Origin: Lomentospora prolificans
Taxonomy: Eukaryota; Ascomycota; Sordariomycetes; Microascales; Microascaceae
Length of the DNA: 64,000 nucleotides
NCBI GenBank assembly: GCA_029532625.1
Contig: JARFXM010000009.1
Span: 1,240,001-1,304,000 of the forward strand
Reading direction: 5' to 3'
This document shows, one piece after another, positions 1-13,000 of the stretch. Each line of letters begins with the position of its first letter. The first letter of the stretch is position 1. The position numbers and the translations under genes are program-made. The notes beneath the pieces were generated by a model, which saw only the letters and a list, made by a program, of their open reading frames with translations, had not been told where the DNA came from and did no database searches.

Positions 1-456
1 AGATGCGGCGGCCTGGGGTGACATCGTAGATTGTGCCGTTGATGGCGAGGTAGATGGGTTTGGAGGCGTCGGTGCCGTCGAAGGCGGCGAGTTCTTCGAT
101 GGTGAGCTCGAGAGGCGGTTGCTGATGGCGACCCATGGTTAGTTTTCTCCGCAGCTTCGTCTAGGTGAAACAGCACAGGGGAGGGGCAAGGTAAACCATA
201 CGAAGTGGCTCTTCCACCAGTCTACCCGCATGTAGTTGGGCTTGTTCTTCATGCCCCAGAAGAAGGTCTCGCCTCCGCTGATGAGGTAGCTCAGACCGCA
301 CGAAGCGAGGAAGAGGAAGGCGATCACGCGGAGGATGTCGAGCCAGAGAGTCGGTTCATCTTCCTCTTTGGCCCTTTTCCGCGCATCGTCGATCTCGGAG
401 GAGGGTTTCTCGGATGGCGCTGTCTTGCGCTGTCGTAGGGAGCTTGTGTCCGCCAT
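1..456 (-). CDS. Cytochrome b5-like haem/steroid-binding membrane protein (5' part, runs off left edge)
   Basis: Exon 1 runs 456-202 (85 codons) and exon 2 runs 121-1, continuing beyond the window; the 80-bp intron 201-122 has a GTATGG donor, a CTAAC branch and a CAG acceptor, phase 0. The N-terminus (residues 1-36) is polar and charged. Residues about 37-60 form one membrane-spanning helix (WLDILRVIAFLFLASCGLSY). After the splice come LTIEELAAFDGTDASKPIYL and NGTIYDVTPGRR, the start of a cytochrome b5-like fold as in the MAPR/Dap1 family, whose members bind haem and support sterol-metabolism P450s in the ER. The long N-terminal extension suggests a different fungal subfamily from short Dap1, so no symbol is given. 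The haem-contacting C-terminal part lies outside the window. Confidence 0.85.
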
Positions 457-1619
457 GGTGGGCTGTGATGTGTGATGTGTTCTCAGGAGCTTCCTGCTTC
501 GTTGCTGGTCAGGATATTCGGATTAATTCTTAACTGCTTTCTTCGGGGTGCCAGCACTCTTCGCAATTGAAACGCGAAAGAAGGAGAAATATCGAGTCTT
601 TTTTCTGCAAAGACCGGAGCACGGATACGTCGGATCGTATTTCAGGACAGATGTCTCATTAATATCTTCCGAGCGGGAGTGTCCCAGACACCAGACATAT
701 ATATCCCCGGGGCGGCGCACTATACGGGCCGTTCCACCAGCCACACTTCTCGGATAGGTCACGCCACAATTTATGCCAATACGGGATGTGGATGCTCACG
801 GGAACCAATGGCGCCTCGAGAGTTTCTACGGACACGAGGCTTCCACGAGGGTTATCTATTGATGGAAAATGCGTGTTCCAAAGTCGTATTGAATTGATGA
901 TGGGCCACGAGGGCGTGTGTATATCGGGTGCAATACGGAGAGATGGGCAGTTTGCGACATGGTGGTGTTAGCAACCTCAGCTCGCTCCACGCGCTCACAG
1001 TCCCTGCGATTTGCACGAGACCCATTAAATTTCTTAAGTAGTTGAGAATGGGACAATTGAGGTTAAACTTGTCAGGCGAAATTCAGATTGCCAGGCAAGC
1101 TTCCAGTTTCGCTGGGAGGGTTTTCAATGGCACAACAACGGTGGGAACGCAGATTGGGCCAATCTCAGCTCATTCGGCGTCGCGCTCACCCCACTATAAT
1201 ATCCTCACCAGGGGTGCATTTGGCCTTGCCAAGGAACAGTAATTTGGCTCACGTGACAAACCTACTTCAAATCCTGTTCTTGTGCTGAGCCAAGGTCGCG
1301 CGTCACCAAGTCTCAGGCCCGTCTCCCAGTCAACAAGCTAATGCTGCCTACCAAATCTGGAGGGGGGAGATAAACACCAGGGAATCCGATACAACTAACG
1401 ACACCGAACGATTCTAAACATTCACGAATTTCTTTTTGTACGAAAGGAAACACTCCAAGAAAAAAAAAAGAAACCCATTCCGACCGAAAAATCGGATCAG
1501 TAATTTTCTTCTCAAAGATGCGATAGCATTCCGGGACAGACTGACAATCATCATTTCACGACCCGTTTTCTCCTCAACCCGCCACCTAATATCCACTATT
1601 TACATACATTCACATCCAA
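457..1619. promoter_or_regulatory. Divergent intergenic region
   Basis: About 1.16 kb between the start codons of two divergent genes, so it should hold both promoters. The last 200 bases before 1620 are rich in A and pyrimidine runs, typical of a fungal 5' leader. Only short overlapping open frames without domain features are present; I see no gene. Confidence 0.5.
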
Positions 1620-3550
1620 ATGGAAAATACGCCAAACCTCTCGGACAGCACTCCGGGTTCCACGACACCGCTCAATGCCTGCTCGCCCGAGCGTGTCAAC
1701 CAGCAGAGGCCTCAGTCGGCCTTGTTCTCCTCCTTCCGCAGCGAGTTTCGTGATAGCTCCGTCCACGAAAAGATCTCCCAGTTCAACAGCCTCGCAACCC
1801 AGAGCAAGCAGCTTGAGCGCAAGGCGGCTGATGCGGCACTCACGAGGGCCCTACTTGGCCGCGAAGAGGCGGAGAGCGATGCGCGGAGATTTCGTGAGGA
1901 GACGAAGTCGTTGAAGAGGTCTCTCGATGAGAGCAGGGACAGAGAGAAAAAGGTTAGCCAGCGCATGGAACAGGTTATGGTACGTCGTCTCTCTCTCCCT
2001 CCCCCTTGATGAGCTAACTACCTGATTCAGATGACCACTAACATTGATACTAGGACCAATATATCCGCTTAAAAGAGATGCATCAACACACGCAGTCGAT
2101 CTGGGAAAAGGAAATCCGACGACAACGAAAGGAGTACTTCAAGGCACACTCGGTCGGAGTCAAACATGCGGAGGAGCTCAAGCTGGCTAAAGAGTCCCTC
2201 AAAGCTGCCGAGGCCAGCCTCGCCAAGGAAAAGGAGCGCAGCCGGGCTCGGGAGCAGGAGGCCTTCAAGGCACGTTATCAAATTGTCGGAGTCCAAGAGC
2301 AACTCGACCAGGCGTTGGAGAAGATTAAGGTTGTTGAGCAAGAGCGTGATGCCTTCAAGACTCTTGCGAAGAATGAGGAGGTTGCACGTATCGCCGCCGA
2401 AGGTTGCATACCGCTTCCCCCTGCGGATGATGCGGACGACGAGTTTGCCTCGCCTAAGAAGAAGAAGGCGCGTGTTTCCCTGTCCGTTACGGATATCGTC
2501 TCCTCTGCAGCAAGCGAGCAGGAGATTGAGGATCTTACAATGCAGCTTGAGTGGGAGAGGCAGCGCGCCAATAGGGCACAGGAGCACGTCGACTTCCTTC
2601 TCGCCGAGTGTGAGCTCCGCTGCTGCCCTTGTGCAAAGTCCGCTCGTCGCACCAGCATGCTTTCACCTCAGCGCACGAGGTCACAGAATGTTCAGATCAT
2701 TGACAGCGTCGAGTTGTCTGTGCCGAGACAGAGATCCACGACCCCGGATGACGAGGTTCCAGAACTCTACGCCCCCAAGGAGCCCGTTTCCGAGAAGGCG
2801 CCTGTTGTCAAGCCTAAGCCAAAGGAGAAGCGTCGAAGCACCATCTTCTGCCCCAAGGAGGGTATCTTCCGCACTGTCTCTCAAGAAGAGGCCGAGGCCC
2901 TTGAGAAGGCCCAGGCGCTCGAAAAAGTCGACGAGGATGCGTACACAGAGCCGCCCACTCCTGTCGATCCCCAGCCAAACCCTCCCAAGTACGCCAGGAC
3001 CCCCTCTGTTGACCCACCCTCTTTTGCCCTGCTTGCCCAGGAACGCACATCCCTCCTCTCCCTTCTCAACGCCCCGCACGAAGATATTGACGAGGACGAC
3101 ACCGAAGACCTACCTTCGATCCCGACGATGTCTGATGAAGACGCTACCCAGCACGGTGGTGTCATCTACGAGGATGAGAGCGCTACCCCGCGAGCCCAGG
3201 GCAGCCAGGAAGAGCTGGGTGCGCCGCGCCCCAACACCTCTGCCGCATTCTACACCGTAACCACTACGACTACCGTTCCTCTTCGCGAGACAATTAAGGA
3301 TTCGGACTTCAAGACCCGCGTGAGGAGCCAGTCAAGGGGTAACGACCCGTCGTTTGACGTCTCGAACCCAGCCCTAACGCCGACGATGACGAGGGAGCAG
3401 GCGCTTGCTCAGATTCGGGAGCGAAGGGGACGCGCGCGCAGCGCAGCCCAGGGAGCTGCAACACCGCGTAGGCAGATGGTCAGGGGCATTGATAGGAGGG
3501 ATATGAGCGCCCCGACCGGACGTCTGGCGAGCAAGGCTCGTACTGCCTAA
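1620..3550 (+). CDS. Coiled-coil protein, Cut12-like (candidate spindle pole body component)
   Basis: Exons 1620-1979 and 2054-3550 give 618 residues. The intron 1980-2053 has a GTACGT donor and TAG acceptor, phase 0, and joins EQVM to DQYIRLKEMH. Residues about 45-230 are heptad-rich and charged (KISQFNSLATQSKQLERKAA, REEAESDARRFREETKSLKR, WEKEIRRQRKEYFKAHS), predicting a long coiled coil. A second helical stretch near 280-320 (DLTMQLEWERQRANRAQEHV) is followed by a Cys-containing turn (CELRCCPCAK). The C-terminal half is Pro/Ser/Thr-rich and probably disordered. From memory, this arrangement and the LATQSKQLERK..ALLGREEAE core resemble the fungal Cut12 spindle-formation domain; Cut12 sits at the spindle pole body and promotes mitotic commitment. 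The coiled coil is plain in the sequence; the Cut12 assignment is family recall and less certain. A profile search against the Cut12 Pfam model would decide. Confidence 0.7.
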
Positions 3551-3729
3551 CGCGAAACGGGACAGAATTGGCGGAAGAGTTGGAATTTACGCAAGAAGAT
3601 ACCCCAGGTTGTGCAAGACTCGGAGTTTGAGTACGTGCATAGGGCCTTCTAAGGGCGAGTCTGCCTTAGATCCTATGAGGTGTGTTGTCCATACAAGGTC
3701 TACCAAGACTCTTTCTTTCGCGACGGGAG

Positions 3730-3733
<4 letters not shown>

Positions 3734-3781
<48 letters not shown>
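3734..3781 (+). repeat. 48-nt poly-T tract
   Basis: An uninterrupted run of 48 T lies about 180 bp downstream of the Cut12-like stop codon. It may be a natural homopolymer or an old poly-A tail of a retro-inserted sequence read on the other strand; its length may also be unreliable for assembly reasons. Confidence 0.9.
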
Positions 3782-4980
3782 CACCCTGTTCGAGCTCCTG
3801 TTCTATACATGTAAGCTCCGCAGCTCGGGGAAGCATGACGATGGGATTTGAAATGACGGGGGGACTAGCAATCGTGCATTTTTATCTGGGTGTTTCGAGG
3901 CGCAAAAAAACGGATGTTTTTACTTGTCTTTTTTTGCGATGAGCTGGGAAAGGGAATACCATGATTTGATGCCCCCTCGTTTGGATCCTTTTGGTGTTTT
4001 TTTTGTTCTTTTCCTTCTTCCTTACTTTAATCACACTTGTCTTTCTCGTTTTAGATATGTTGCCCGATGCTCACTTGGCGTCAAGCATTTGCGTTTTCTT
4101 CACTCGATGTCTCATACATTGATTGCTGTCATATCCCTCGTTCTGTGCTTCTTAGCGTAGGCTTATATGAAGGGTGAGTGACGAAGGTCGACGGAAAGGG
4201 GACAGGGCTGATTGTAGGACGTTGTCGACCCTGGCATGCTTAACCTTAGAATGTAGCTGTGTTCATAAGGCAAGATTGACTTGAATTTTATCAACACACT
4301 CTTTGGGGTGTGATACCTGATCGTGATTCCTCCGCTGGTTACCCCTTCGTGTCATGTTCTGACATTCCTGTCCAGGAAAGACTCCAGGAAGTAGCCAGGC
4401 TGGCTATTGCGACATCCATAGATCGATCCATCCTTTCTACAGCACTGCTGGCCTATTAGAAGAACTTGTATCAATTGCATCAAGAGCCACGTCAATTCTC
4501 ATAACAGCCCAAACGATAATTTCCACCCATAACCTGGAAGATCATAGTGATCCGGCGGGCATATCAGAAACCCAGGCTAGCCCAGAACATGGTATAATCC
4601 AACTCAACCCCAAATAACGGCGAAGGGCCGCCAGGCTTAAGCAGTGTAAAGCCAGCTGGCCTCCGGGCCTGTCCATGGGCCTGGGCCTGAGCCACTCCAC
4701 GATTCCGTCGGGGAATAAAAAGCCATGCGGTGATGAGAGATGCTGGTCCTTGGAGTGAGAGTTCTCTAGATATTTTTTGGATATTCGAGTCGTGCCAGCA
4801 ATTCCAGTGTTGTGAGTGGATTACGAGGTGCTGAGGAGTCTTCTGGAGTGTTCGAAGTACATCCTATTGCCAGCATTGATATGTAGAAAATCAGAGAGCT
4901 GAAGCCAGTGGAGGCTGTGCGGTGGCGGTGAGACTTTGTAAGTGGGGGTTTGGAGGAATCCATGGATGTGTTCCAGGAAA

Positions 4981-5021
4981 AATAATATTATAATAATAAT
5001 AATAATAATAACAATAATAAT
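4981..5021 (+). repeat. (AAT)n microsatellite
   Basis: Imperfect AAT/ATA trinucleotide array about 41 bp long with one C interruption. It lies in intergenic DNA. Confidence 0.85.
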
Positions 5022-7418
5022 TTGAGCACTAATCAATGGCCCTGATCCTCTTTCCGTTTCTGTATATACTATACTGATTGGGAAAAGAGAGGAATTTGAA
5101 TCCCATGGCGCGACGGAGATCGACAAGGCTTGTGGGCTTCTCATTCCATTACGGCCAGCGGCCACTTTAGTGGCCAGGCGGAACGGGGCATTCCCACGGG
5201 TCTGTAACAAAGCATCGGTGGGACAGGATAGATGGAATATGTACGCAGAAGCAACCCTAGGGAAAGCAGATCAGAGCCCTTAACGGGTCCGAAAAGGACT
5301 TAAAATGAGATTCCAGAGCAGTTGGGCGGTGGCACTGGCCATTACAAAGAGGATAATCTACACCAGGGTTTATTATCAGATCAGTGGGTCTATCAATTGA
5401 GAGGAAGCTGGCAATGCCTGGCGGCCAATGGAACCCTAGCTCTAATGAGGGCTTCTGTTTCCATTCACCAAGTTGGATAGGCTGGCCCATCGCGCAGTCG
5501 TACCGCTTTGTCTCGGATAATAATAAGCTTGATTGACAGGAGCGTGTGTAGCCTTCGAATACCCCGGTTGCTGATCACTTAGAGTCTTGTTGTCGGCATC
5601 CATGCGCGAGGAGTCGATTGACATGGAAATTTCCATCTTAGTCGATGAGAAGCTGGCTGTGGCGGTTGCAAATCTGCCTCATTCTGCCGCGGGGCCTCTT
5701 GAGCGGCCTGGCCAGGCGATGTTGTCACTGCATCTGGTAAGGCATTCATCCATCTTCAGCGGCCTTGTTGGGGACTGTTGGATGATAAGAGGGTTGGTGG
5801 CTGCACGTCTTGTGTTGTCAAGGGGCTCATATGGAGTGCTGGCTATTAAAAGCCGCATCCTTCAGAGGCTATGAGACGGGAGCCAGCCTGTCTTTGAGTT
5901 ATTGCGTTCTGCGCCGGGTCAGGGTATCCTACATGTAATTAGCCAGCCAGCGGCTTTCATTTTCGGTGCATCTTGATTTTGAGTTGATCAATCGTCGGCG
6001 GTTCACATATGCACACGACAAGCTTCCAATCTTCCTTGCGCAAAAGGCCAGCTCTCAGGCTAACTCTGTTGGTATTGCTTATTTCCTCATGGAGCTCTCC
6101 CGTCAATTGTGTCAAACAATGCAGGAGTCTGTTTCGAAAACAAAGGCTACTCTTTGAAGGGGACACGGACTTTGAAGACTTGCCCTCTGAAACCAACAGT
6201 ATATCGATCCCCTGCGGGCACGGCCATCAAATGTAACCCGGTGCAACTTGGCACAGCCGCTATTATTCTTATTCTGCTTTGTATTACATTGCATGCACAG
6301 GACACCCTGAGCCTCGTAGCAGGCATGAGCCAGCCAGGCTCACACAAGAACGCATCGGCCATCTGCCAGCAGTCTCTTCCTCGGTCGTCCTATCCCTTCA
6401 AACCATGCCCAATTCCATCACCCATTAAGCCAGGCGATTCCCTGCCCTCGACGGGCCCATCCCTGCCATCATCGTCTCGCTTGCCACCCTCACTCTGGCT
6501 CCACCATTGCTTCCTCTCCTCTCTCTCCCTTACCTAATTCGGCGATGCGCTCGCTGTTTCGGTCGCCGCCATTGGCCAACTCTAAAATGGAAAACGTTCT
6601 TCCGACAACCAGGCTGCAAACCCCGTTGTTGAGGAGATTTGCCCACCCTGTCCCTGGAGTTCCTTCGAATCCTTCGGATGATCGTCGCAGACCATGTTGA
6701 CCTGCCCTTTTCGTTATTTCTCCTCTTTGCCCGCTCCGCGCACGATTCTGCCGTGACTAAATAATACCTACCTTGATTTATCGCATTGACGAGGGCCGTT
6801 CACGATGTCCCATGTTTGTTGCTTCTATCGAATACCACGTGCACTACGACGTACCACAATCCGACCTACTGGGTGCTACTGTAGATTTCTCCTCTCCATG
6901 TGTCGACCACAAATGAGTCTACAACGGGATTGGCCAGGGGCGGGCAGCATGGTGACGGTACCCCGTTGATGAGCCGTCCTTCTTACTCTCCTCCATGCCC
7001 GGGGGGCAGTACTCTCGACCGGCCGGGGTCATCGAGAAGGGGGGCGATGAGCATGCCATCGTGCTCCAACACCCGGGCCATGCAGGAAGGATTCTCCTCC
7101 CAACTCTAGACCTAGCCCACCCATAGCATAGATTACTGAGGTTGTCCTCCCCCCTTGCGATCTTGGAAAAGTGTATAAGTGAAAGTCCCAACCCGCCCGG
7201 GGATAGAAACATCGTGCCAACTCACCTCTTGTTTCCTGTTTGTGTGGTGATACTTTTCTTGGGATATCTTCGTTCGCTTCTTTTATCGGTGATCTTGGTT
7301 CTTTTATCAAGTCACTTTTCTTTTCCATTCAATTTCGACTATCTCCATTCCACACCAGGGCTGGTCCTGGCCGCTTTTTCTGCTTAGACCTTCTCTTCTT
7401 GTACCGTTTTGGTCCATT

Positions 7419-9555
7419 ATGACTCGGTTCACTTCTCTTCTGGCAGCGTGCCTCATGGCGCCGCTGGCGCTCGCTAGCCCCTCTGTGTTTCGTGAGGATG
7501 GGAAGATGTATGGCGTTGGGGCCAAGGTTGTGCGGGATGGTCTTTTAGTCTCAAGGGAACCCGGCGCCCCCATGATTAGGCGGAATGGCCTTATGGCTCG
7601 GACTGACACAAGGTCTGTGAGCTTTGAGCAGACGCTCGAGAACGAGCCATTGTTCAACAGGTAGATCTCCTCCATTCCCTGCACACAAAAAACCGCTGCA
7701 TGAGATGGCTAACACGAGCTCGTAGCTCCGACATCGTCCTCTTCCCCGGCCCCTCGATCGAAGTAATATGCAAGAAGTGTTGTTCAAAGGGAAGCGTCGA
7801 AGCCACTTTCCCCTCCGACCTTCAGGATATCGTCAATCCCAAGTTCCGGATCGACCTCGTGGGTGTCGAGGCCCTCGTTGAGCTTGACGTGGTTGTTTCA
7901 TCGCAGAGCAGCTTCCAGATTCCATTCTTCAAGCTTCCTCCCGGCGTGGCCAACATTCAGCTCCCCGGTTTCAGCGCTGGTCTCTTCATTGATCTGGTTC
8001 TCAAGTTTGAACTCTCCGCCGAGGTCGATCTTAGCGGTGGATTCTACCTCAAGATTCCTGATGGTTCGTTCTTCGAGATCGATATCACTGAGGACGGTCT
8101 TCACTCGGAAGACTTGTAAGTTGGACTCGCCTCCTCGTGGTTAGACTGGGATGGGAGAAGTGGCTAACAGGGACTCTTAGTACTGGTGTCGTCTCCAAGG
8201 CGCTTCCCATTACCATTAACAAGAATAACACCGCTGTCGACGTCCAGGTCGCTCTTCAACTCAAGGCCTCGCTCGGCATCAACGCCGGAACCGACCAGGG
8301 TGTTTCCCTCCCTGTTGTGGGCGATGTCGACATTCCCCTTATCGACCTTCCCACTATTGGTGCCGGAGCCGAGGTCGGTGCATTCATCAACATCTTCGAA
8401 TTCAACGGCAACGTCGCCCCGGCCGACTCATGCGCCCTAGAAGCTGGTGCTGAGGTCAATGTTAATGTCGGTGCTTTCGCTCGTGTTGGCGCCTCCTTCG
8501 CGGACGACTTTTTCGGCATCCAGCCCTCCGTTACCACTACGCTCTTTTCCCTCCCCATTCCCACAGTCTGCATTGTGCCACTTGGCCAAGAAGTGCCCAC
8601 CAGGGCCTCTCCTCTTCCCACCGGCAGCTCATGCGCCGCTGTCTCCGCGCCCTCAAACGCACTGGACTCCAGATATGGCTCCGCCATTGCGACCGAGATT
8701 GAGGTGGCCCCTACCCCTAGTTACGGCGAGCCTATCACCACGATCCACATTACGAGGACCACTACGATTCAGCGTGTGCAGACCGTCACTCCCGCACTTG
8801 CCAAGCGAACGGAGGGTGTCGTTACTCAGCTTACTGCTGTCGCTTGTGCCACCGCCGCAGTTGTTTGTCCTGCAGAGCTCAGGAGCACCGTCACTTTCGA
8901 GGCCACCGTCTGCCCGCCTGCTCCTACTCAGGACAGTGGTTGCTTTGCTAGCATCACCGACGCTACCACGCTTAGCCCCACTTCCGTTGTCGTCACTAAG
9001 GATGTTCCTTCTGGTACTGGAATCGTCAATGGCACCATCACCACCTCTGTCGAGAGCGTGGATCCCACTGCTGCTTTCACCGTCTCCGTCGCACCTCCAG
9101 TTGGTTTCGACACCATCACCAAGGAGCCCGCCAGCAAGCCTGCCGGTTCTGCCAGCCCCGATCCTACTCCCGGCTTCGGCGTCATCACTAGGCAGCCCGC
9201 CGGCGGCTCATCTGATGCTAGTTCATCCGCTTCGGCTGAATCTTCCGCTGCTTCTTCTGCTGCCGATGGCTCCTCTGCCGACGCCCAGGCCCCACCTCTC
9301 GGTCTTTCTACTCTGACTACCATTCCCGGGGCCGTGCCGTCTCCTGGCGACGCGGCACAGGCTAGTGGCGACTCTAGCGTCGCCTTGCCTCCCCTTGGTC
9401 TCTCGACTCTGACTACTGTCCCTGCCGGTGGCGTTGCCGCTGCCCCCACCGCAGCCAACGCCGCGGTCCAATCGCCGGTGCAGGTTGCTGGATCATCTAG
9501 GGTCAGTAGTAGCATTCTTGGATTAATGGCTGTCATGGTCGTGGCATTGCTCTAG
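7419..9555 (+). CDS. GPI-anchored secreted cell-surface protein with C-terminal PxGLSTLTT repeats
   Basis: Exons 7419-7660, 7726-8115 and 8181-9555 give 668 residues; both introns (65 bp each) have a CTAAC branch shortly before a TAG acceptor. The N-terminus is a signal peptide (MTRFTSLLAACLMAPLALAS). Dibasic sites (MIRRNG, LAKRTEG) could be Kex2 cleavage points. The middle is rich in beta-like hydrophobic/polar alternation with a Cys cluster (ICKKCCSKGS). The C-terminal third is Ser/Thr/Ala/Pro-rich and probably O-glycosylated, with four degenerate copies of a P-x-G-[LF]-x-[TV]-[LI]-T motif. The extreme C-terminus is a small-residue region followed by a hydrophobic tail (ILGLMAVMVVALL), a classical GPI-attachment signal. 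Likely located in the cell wall or plasma membrane; no enzymatic motif is visible, and I do not recognise the family. Confidence 0.85.
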
Positions 9556-10093
9556 GTTGGACAGAGTGATTGATAAGCGGGGATGATGGTGGACGATTTA
9601 CTTTCTTTACTTTGACTATTTTATATGTATTACTATTTTTTTTTCGAATTGTGTAGATATCCCAATCGCCGAGGGGCGTTTGAAACTATGGAGGTACAAA
9701 TGATGGCCGGAAATAAAGTTGTGAAATCAAGATGAGAGCTCCTCCGACGTGAGAACGATGAATACATGATGAAACTGCGGCCTAGAATGGCGTACCGATC
9801 CGAGATTTCCTCAGCGCGGGTGTCTCGAAGCTTTGGAGAAGTCAAGAGTGGGTACTGCTAGGTAGCAATCGGATGGGGAAATATCGGATAAATTAGACAC
9901 GTTCCTACCGCCTTCCTCTTTTTGCCTGACTCTGGAGACTTTTGGATTTTCTGCCGCATCCCGCTTTCCCCAGCCAGCTTCATTCGACATTTTTTTTTTC
10001 CTAATCTTCGCCCAAGAACCAAAAAAAAAATAAAAGTTCCTACGTCACCACGACGAATTCTTCGTCCCATCTGCCTACCGTTAACCCCTCCAG
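9556..10093. other. Intergenic region upstream of MTR4
   Basis: About 540 bp with T-rich and A-rich runs (near 9637, 9980-9998 and 10021-10030). It contains the 3' end of the GPI gene and the promoter of the helicase gene. No coding signal seen. Confidence 0.45.
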
Positions 10094-13000
10094 ATGGATG
10101 ACCTCTTTGACGTCTTCGAGGCTCAGCCTCAATCGGAAAATGACTCTGATTCCGAAGACGTAGCCATCGCCCACAGCAAGAAGCGCAAAGCCGATGGTGC
10201 CATCAAGAACGGCGATCCCCAAAAAGAGGATGAACGAGGTGTTCCTCCAAGCAAGGAGGACAGCGACAGCTCCCCGCCTTCCGACGAGCACGACGAGAAG
10301 CGACTCAAGACGGATGACGAGAAACCCGTGCTGACGGATACCTTCGAGACGGCCGCCTCACGCGAGGTCGCCGGCGCCCCGTCGCTCGTTATGAACGAGA
10401 ACGATGAAGGTTCGCTGGTCCTCTCTCACAACATTCAGCACCAGGTCGCCCTACCGCCCGATCTCGACTACGAGTACGTGCCGCTGTCCGAACACAGGCC
10501 GCCCGCGGAGCCTGCGAGGACCTACAACTTTAAGCTTGATCCCTTCCAGAGCTTGGCGGTGGCTTCGATTGAGCGGGACGAAAGCGTGCTTGTCTCGGCG
10601 CATACTTCGGCCGGAAAGACGGTTGTGGCCGAGTATGCGATTGCACAATGTCTGAAGCGGAACCAGCGTGTCATTTACACGAGTCCGATCAAGGCCCTCA
10701 GCAACCAGAAGTACAGAGATTTCGATGCTATCTTTGGCGATGTCGGTTTGATGACTGGTGATATTACCATTAATCCCACAGCCTCTTGCTTGGTCATGAC
10801 TACCGAGATTCTGCGTTCCATGTTGTACAGGGGCTCGGAGATTATGCGCGAGGTTGCCTGGGTTGTCTTTGACGAGGTGCATTATATTCGAGAGAAGACG
10901 AGAGGTGTCGTGTGGGAGGAGACCATAATCTTGCTCCCAGACAAGGTCCGCTACGTATTCCTTTCCGCCACCATCCCCAACGCCTTCCAGTTCGCCGAAT
11001 GGATTGCCAAAATCCACCATCAGGCGTGCCACGTCGTTTACACTGATTTCCGACCCACGCCGCTGCAAAATTACTTCTTCCCTGCTGGCCATGACGGTAT
11101 ATACCTCGTCGTCGACGAGAAGAGGAATTTCAAGGAGCAAAACTTCAACAAGGCAATGGCCCTGGTTGAGCAGAAAAAGAAGGACAGCGAGGAACGACCT
11201 GGTGCCAAGAAGGGCAAGGGCAAGAAGGGCGGACGGAACGAGGCCGCCGATTCCAAATCCGACATTAGCAAAGTCATCAAGATGATTATTCGAAAGAAGT
11301 TTGACCCGGTCATCGTTTTCAGCTTTAGCAAACGCGAGTGCGAGAACTTGGCGCTTTCCATATCCAACATCTGCTTCAACAACGACTCCGAGAAGAAGAT
11401 GGTGCAGCGCGTCTTTTCCAATGCCGTGCAGAGCTTGGCGGAAGCGGATCGGGATCTCCCTCAGATTGCGAATCTGCTTCCGCTTCTGGAGCGCGGTATT
11501 GGCGTGCATCACTCTGGTCTACTACCCATTTTAAAAGAGACCATCGAAATCCTGTTCCAGGAATCGCTAGTCAAGGTGCTCTTCGCCACCGAGACTTTCT
11601 CCATTGGTTTGAACATGCCTGCCAAGACTGTTGTATTTACGCAAGTCACAAAATGGGACGGCATTAAGAGGCGTCCTCTCACCCCTGGCGAGTACGTGCA
11701 GATGTCTGGGCGTGCTGGTCGTCGTGGTCTTGACGCGCGAGGTATTGTCATCATGATGATCGACGAGTCGATGGAGCCTGAGGTTGCAAAGGAGATTGTC
11801 GTTGGTGAGCAGGAGAGGCTCAACTCCGCCTTCTATCTCGGTTACAACATGGTGTTGAACCTCCTCCGTATCGAGGCTGTTTCGCCCGAGTATATGCTGG
11901 AACGCTGCTTCTTCCAGTTCCAGAACGCGGCTAGTGTCCCCGCCCTCGAGAAGGAGCTTATGACCCTACAACGCGACCGAGACAGCCTGATCGTTCCCGA
12001 CGAGTCCACCATGAAGGAGTACTACAACTTACGCAAACAAATCAATGCCTACACGCAGGATATGCGCTGGGTAATCCAGCACCCGGAGCACTGCGGCGAG
12101 TTCCTACAACCAGGGCGCCTCGTACGCATCTACGACCCTCGATTTACTGGCGATGAAGGTGATGTGCTCGAGACACGCGATTACGGATGGGGCATCATTG
12201 CCAGTAGCACGGATCGTCGTCGTAGCAAGGTTACGGACGAAGACTATCCTCCTCAGCAATCGAAACTTATTGATGTCCTCATCAACGTGCCAGCTGATAC
12301 TAGTACTAACTTTGTTTTCCCGAGCGGGGACCTGGCTCTACCTAAAGATGTCGCGCCTGAGCGCCCCGGCGAGAAGTCACGCTTCGAGCGGATACCCTGC
12401 CTCCTCACCTGCATCCAATCCATTAGCCAGATCCGGCTCTTCATGCCCAAGAACATTGATTCCCCTAGCGAGAGGGCTAACCTCCGAAAGGCCCTGAACG
12501 AAGTCCAACGGCGGTTCCCCGACGGCGTGCCCATCCTCGACCCCCTCGAGAATATGGGCATCTCTGACAAAAGCTTCAAGCACCTCCTCCGCAAGATCGA
12601 ACTCCTCGAGTCACGGCTTCTCGCCAATCCCCTGCACGGCTCGCCCGAGCTCCCCAGGCTCTGGGAGCAGTACCGCAAAAAGCTCAAGCTCTCGGACAAG
12701 ATTAAGGAGACCAAGATGTCCATCGCGAAAGCCCACAGCATCGTCCAGATGGAGGAGCTCAAGTCGCGCAAGCGCGTCCTGCGCCGCCTCGGCTTCATCA
12801 ACGAGGCTGAGGTTGTCCAGCTCAAGGCGCGCGTCGCCTGCGAGATCTCGTCCACCGAGGGTCACGAGCTCCTCCTCTCCGAGCTCCTGTTCGAGCGTTT
12901 CTTCAACGAGATGACGCCCGAGATGTGCGCGTCAGTGCTCAGCTGCTTTGTCTTCGACGAAAAGGTCAACGCCCCCGCTCTCAAGGAGGCGCTGGCGAAG

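Larger units (their letters stand above)
3551..7418. other. Long intergenic region (3' flank plus upstream region of the GPI protein gene)
   Basis: This 3.9-kb stretch contains a 48-base poly-T run, an AT-rich trinucleotide microsatellite and many short frames of low complexity, but no frame with a recognisable domain or convincing splice structure. The last few hundred bases are pyrimidine-rich and probably form the promoter and leader of the gene starting at 7419. Confidence 0.5.

Noticed and set aside
3682..3942. Phenylalanine-run frames across the poly-T tract
   Set aside because: Pure translation of a homopolymer; no biological protein expected.
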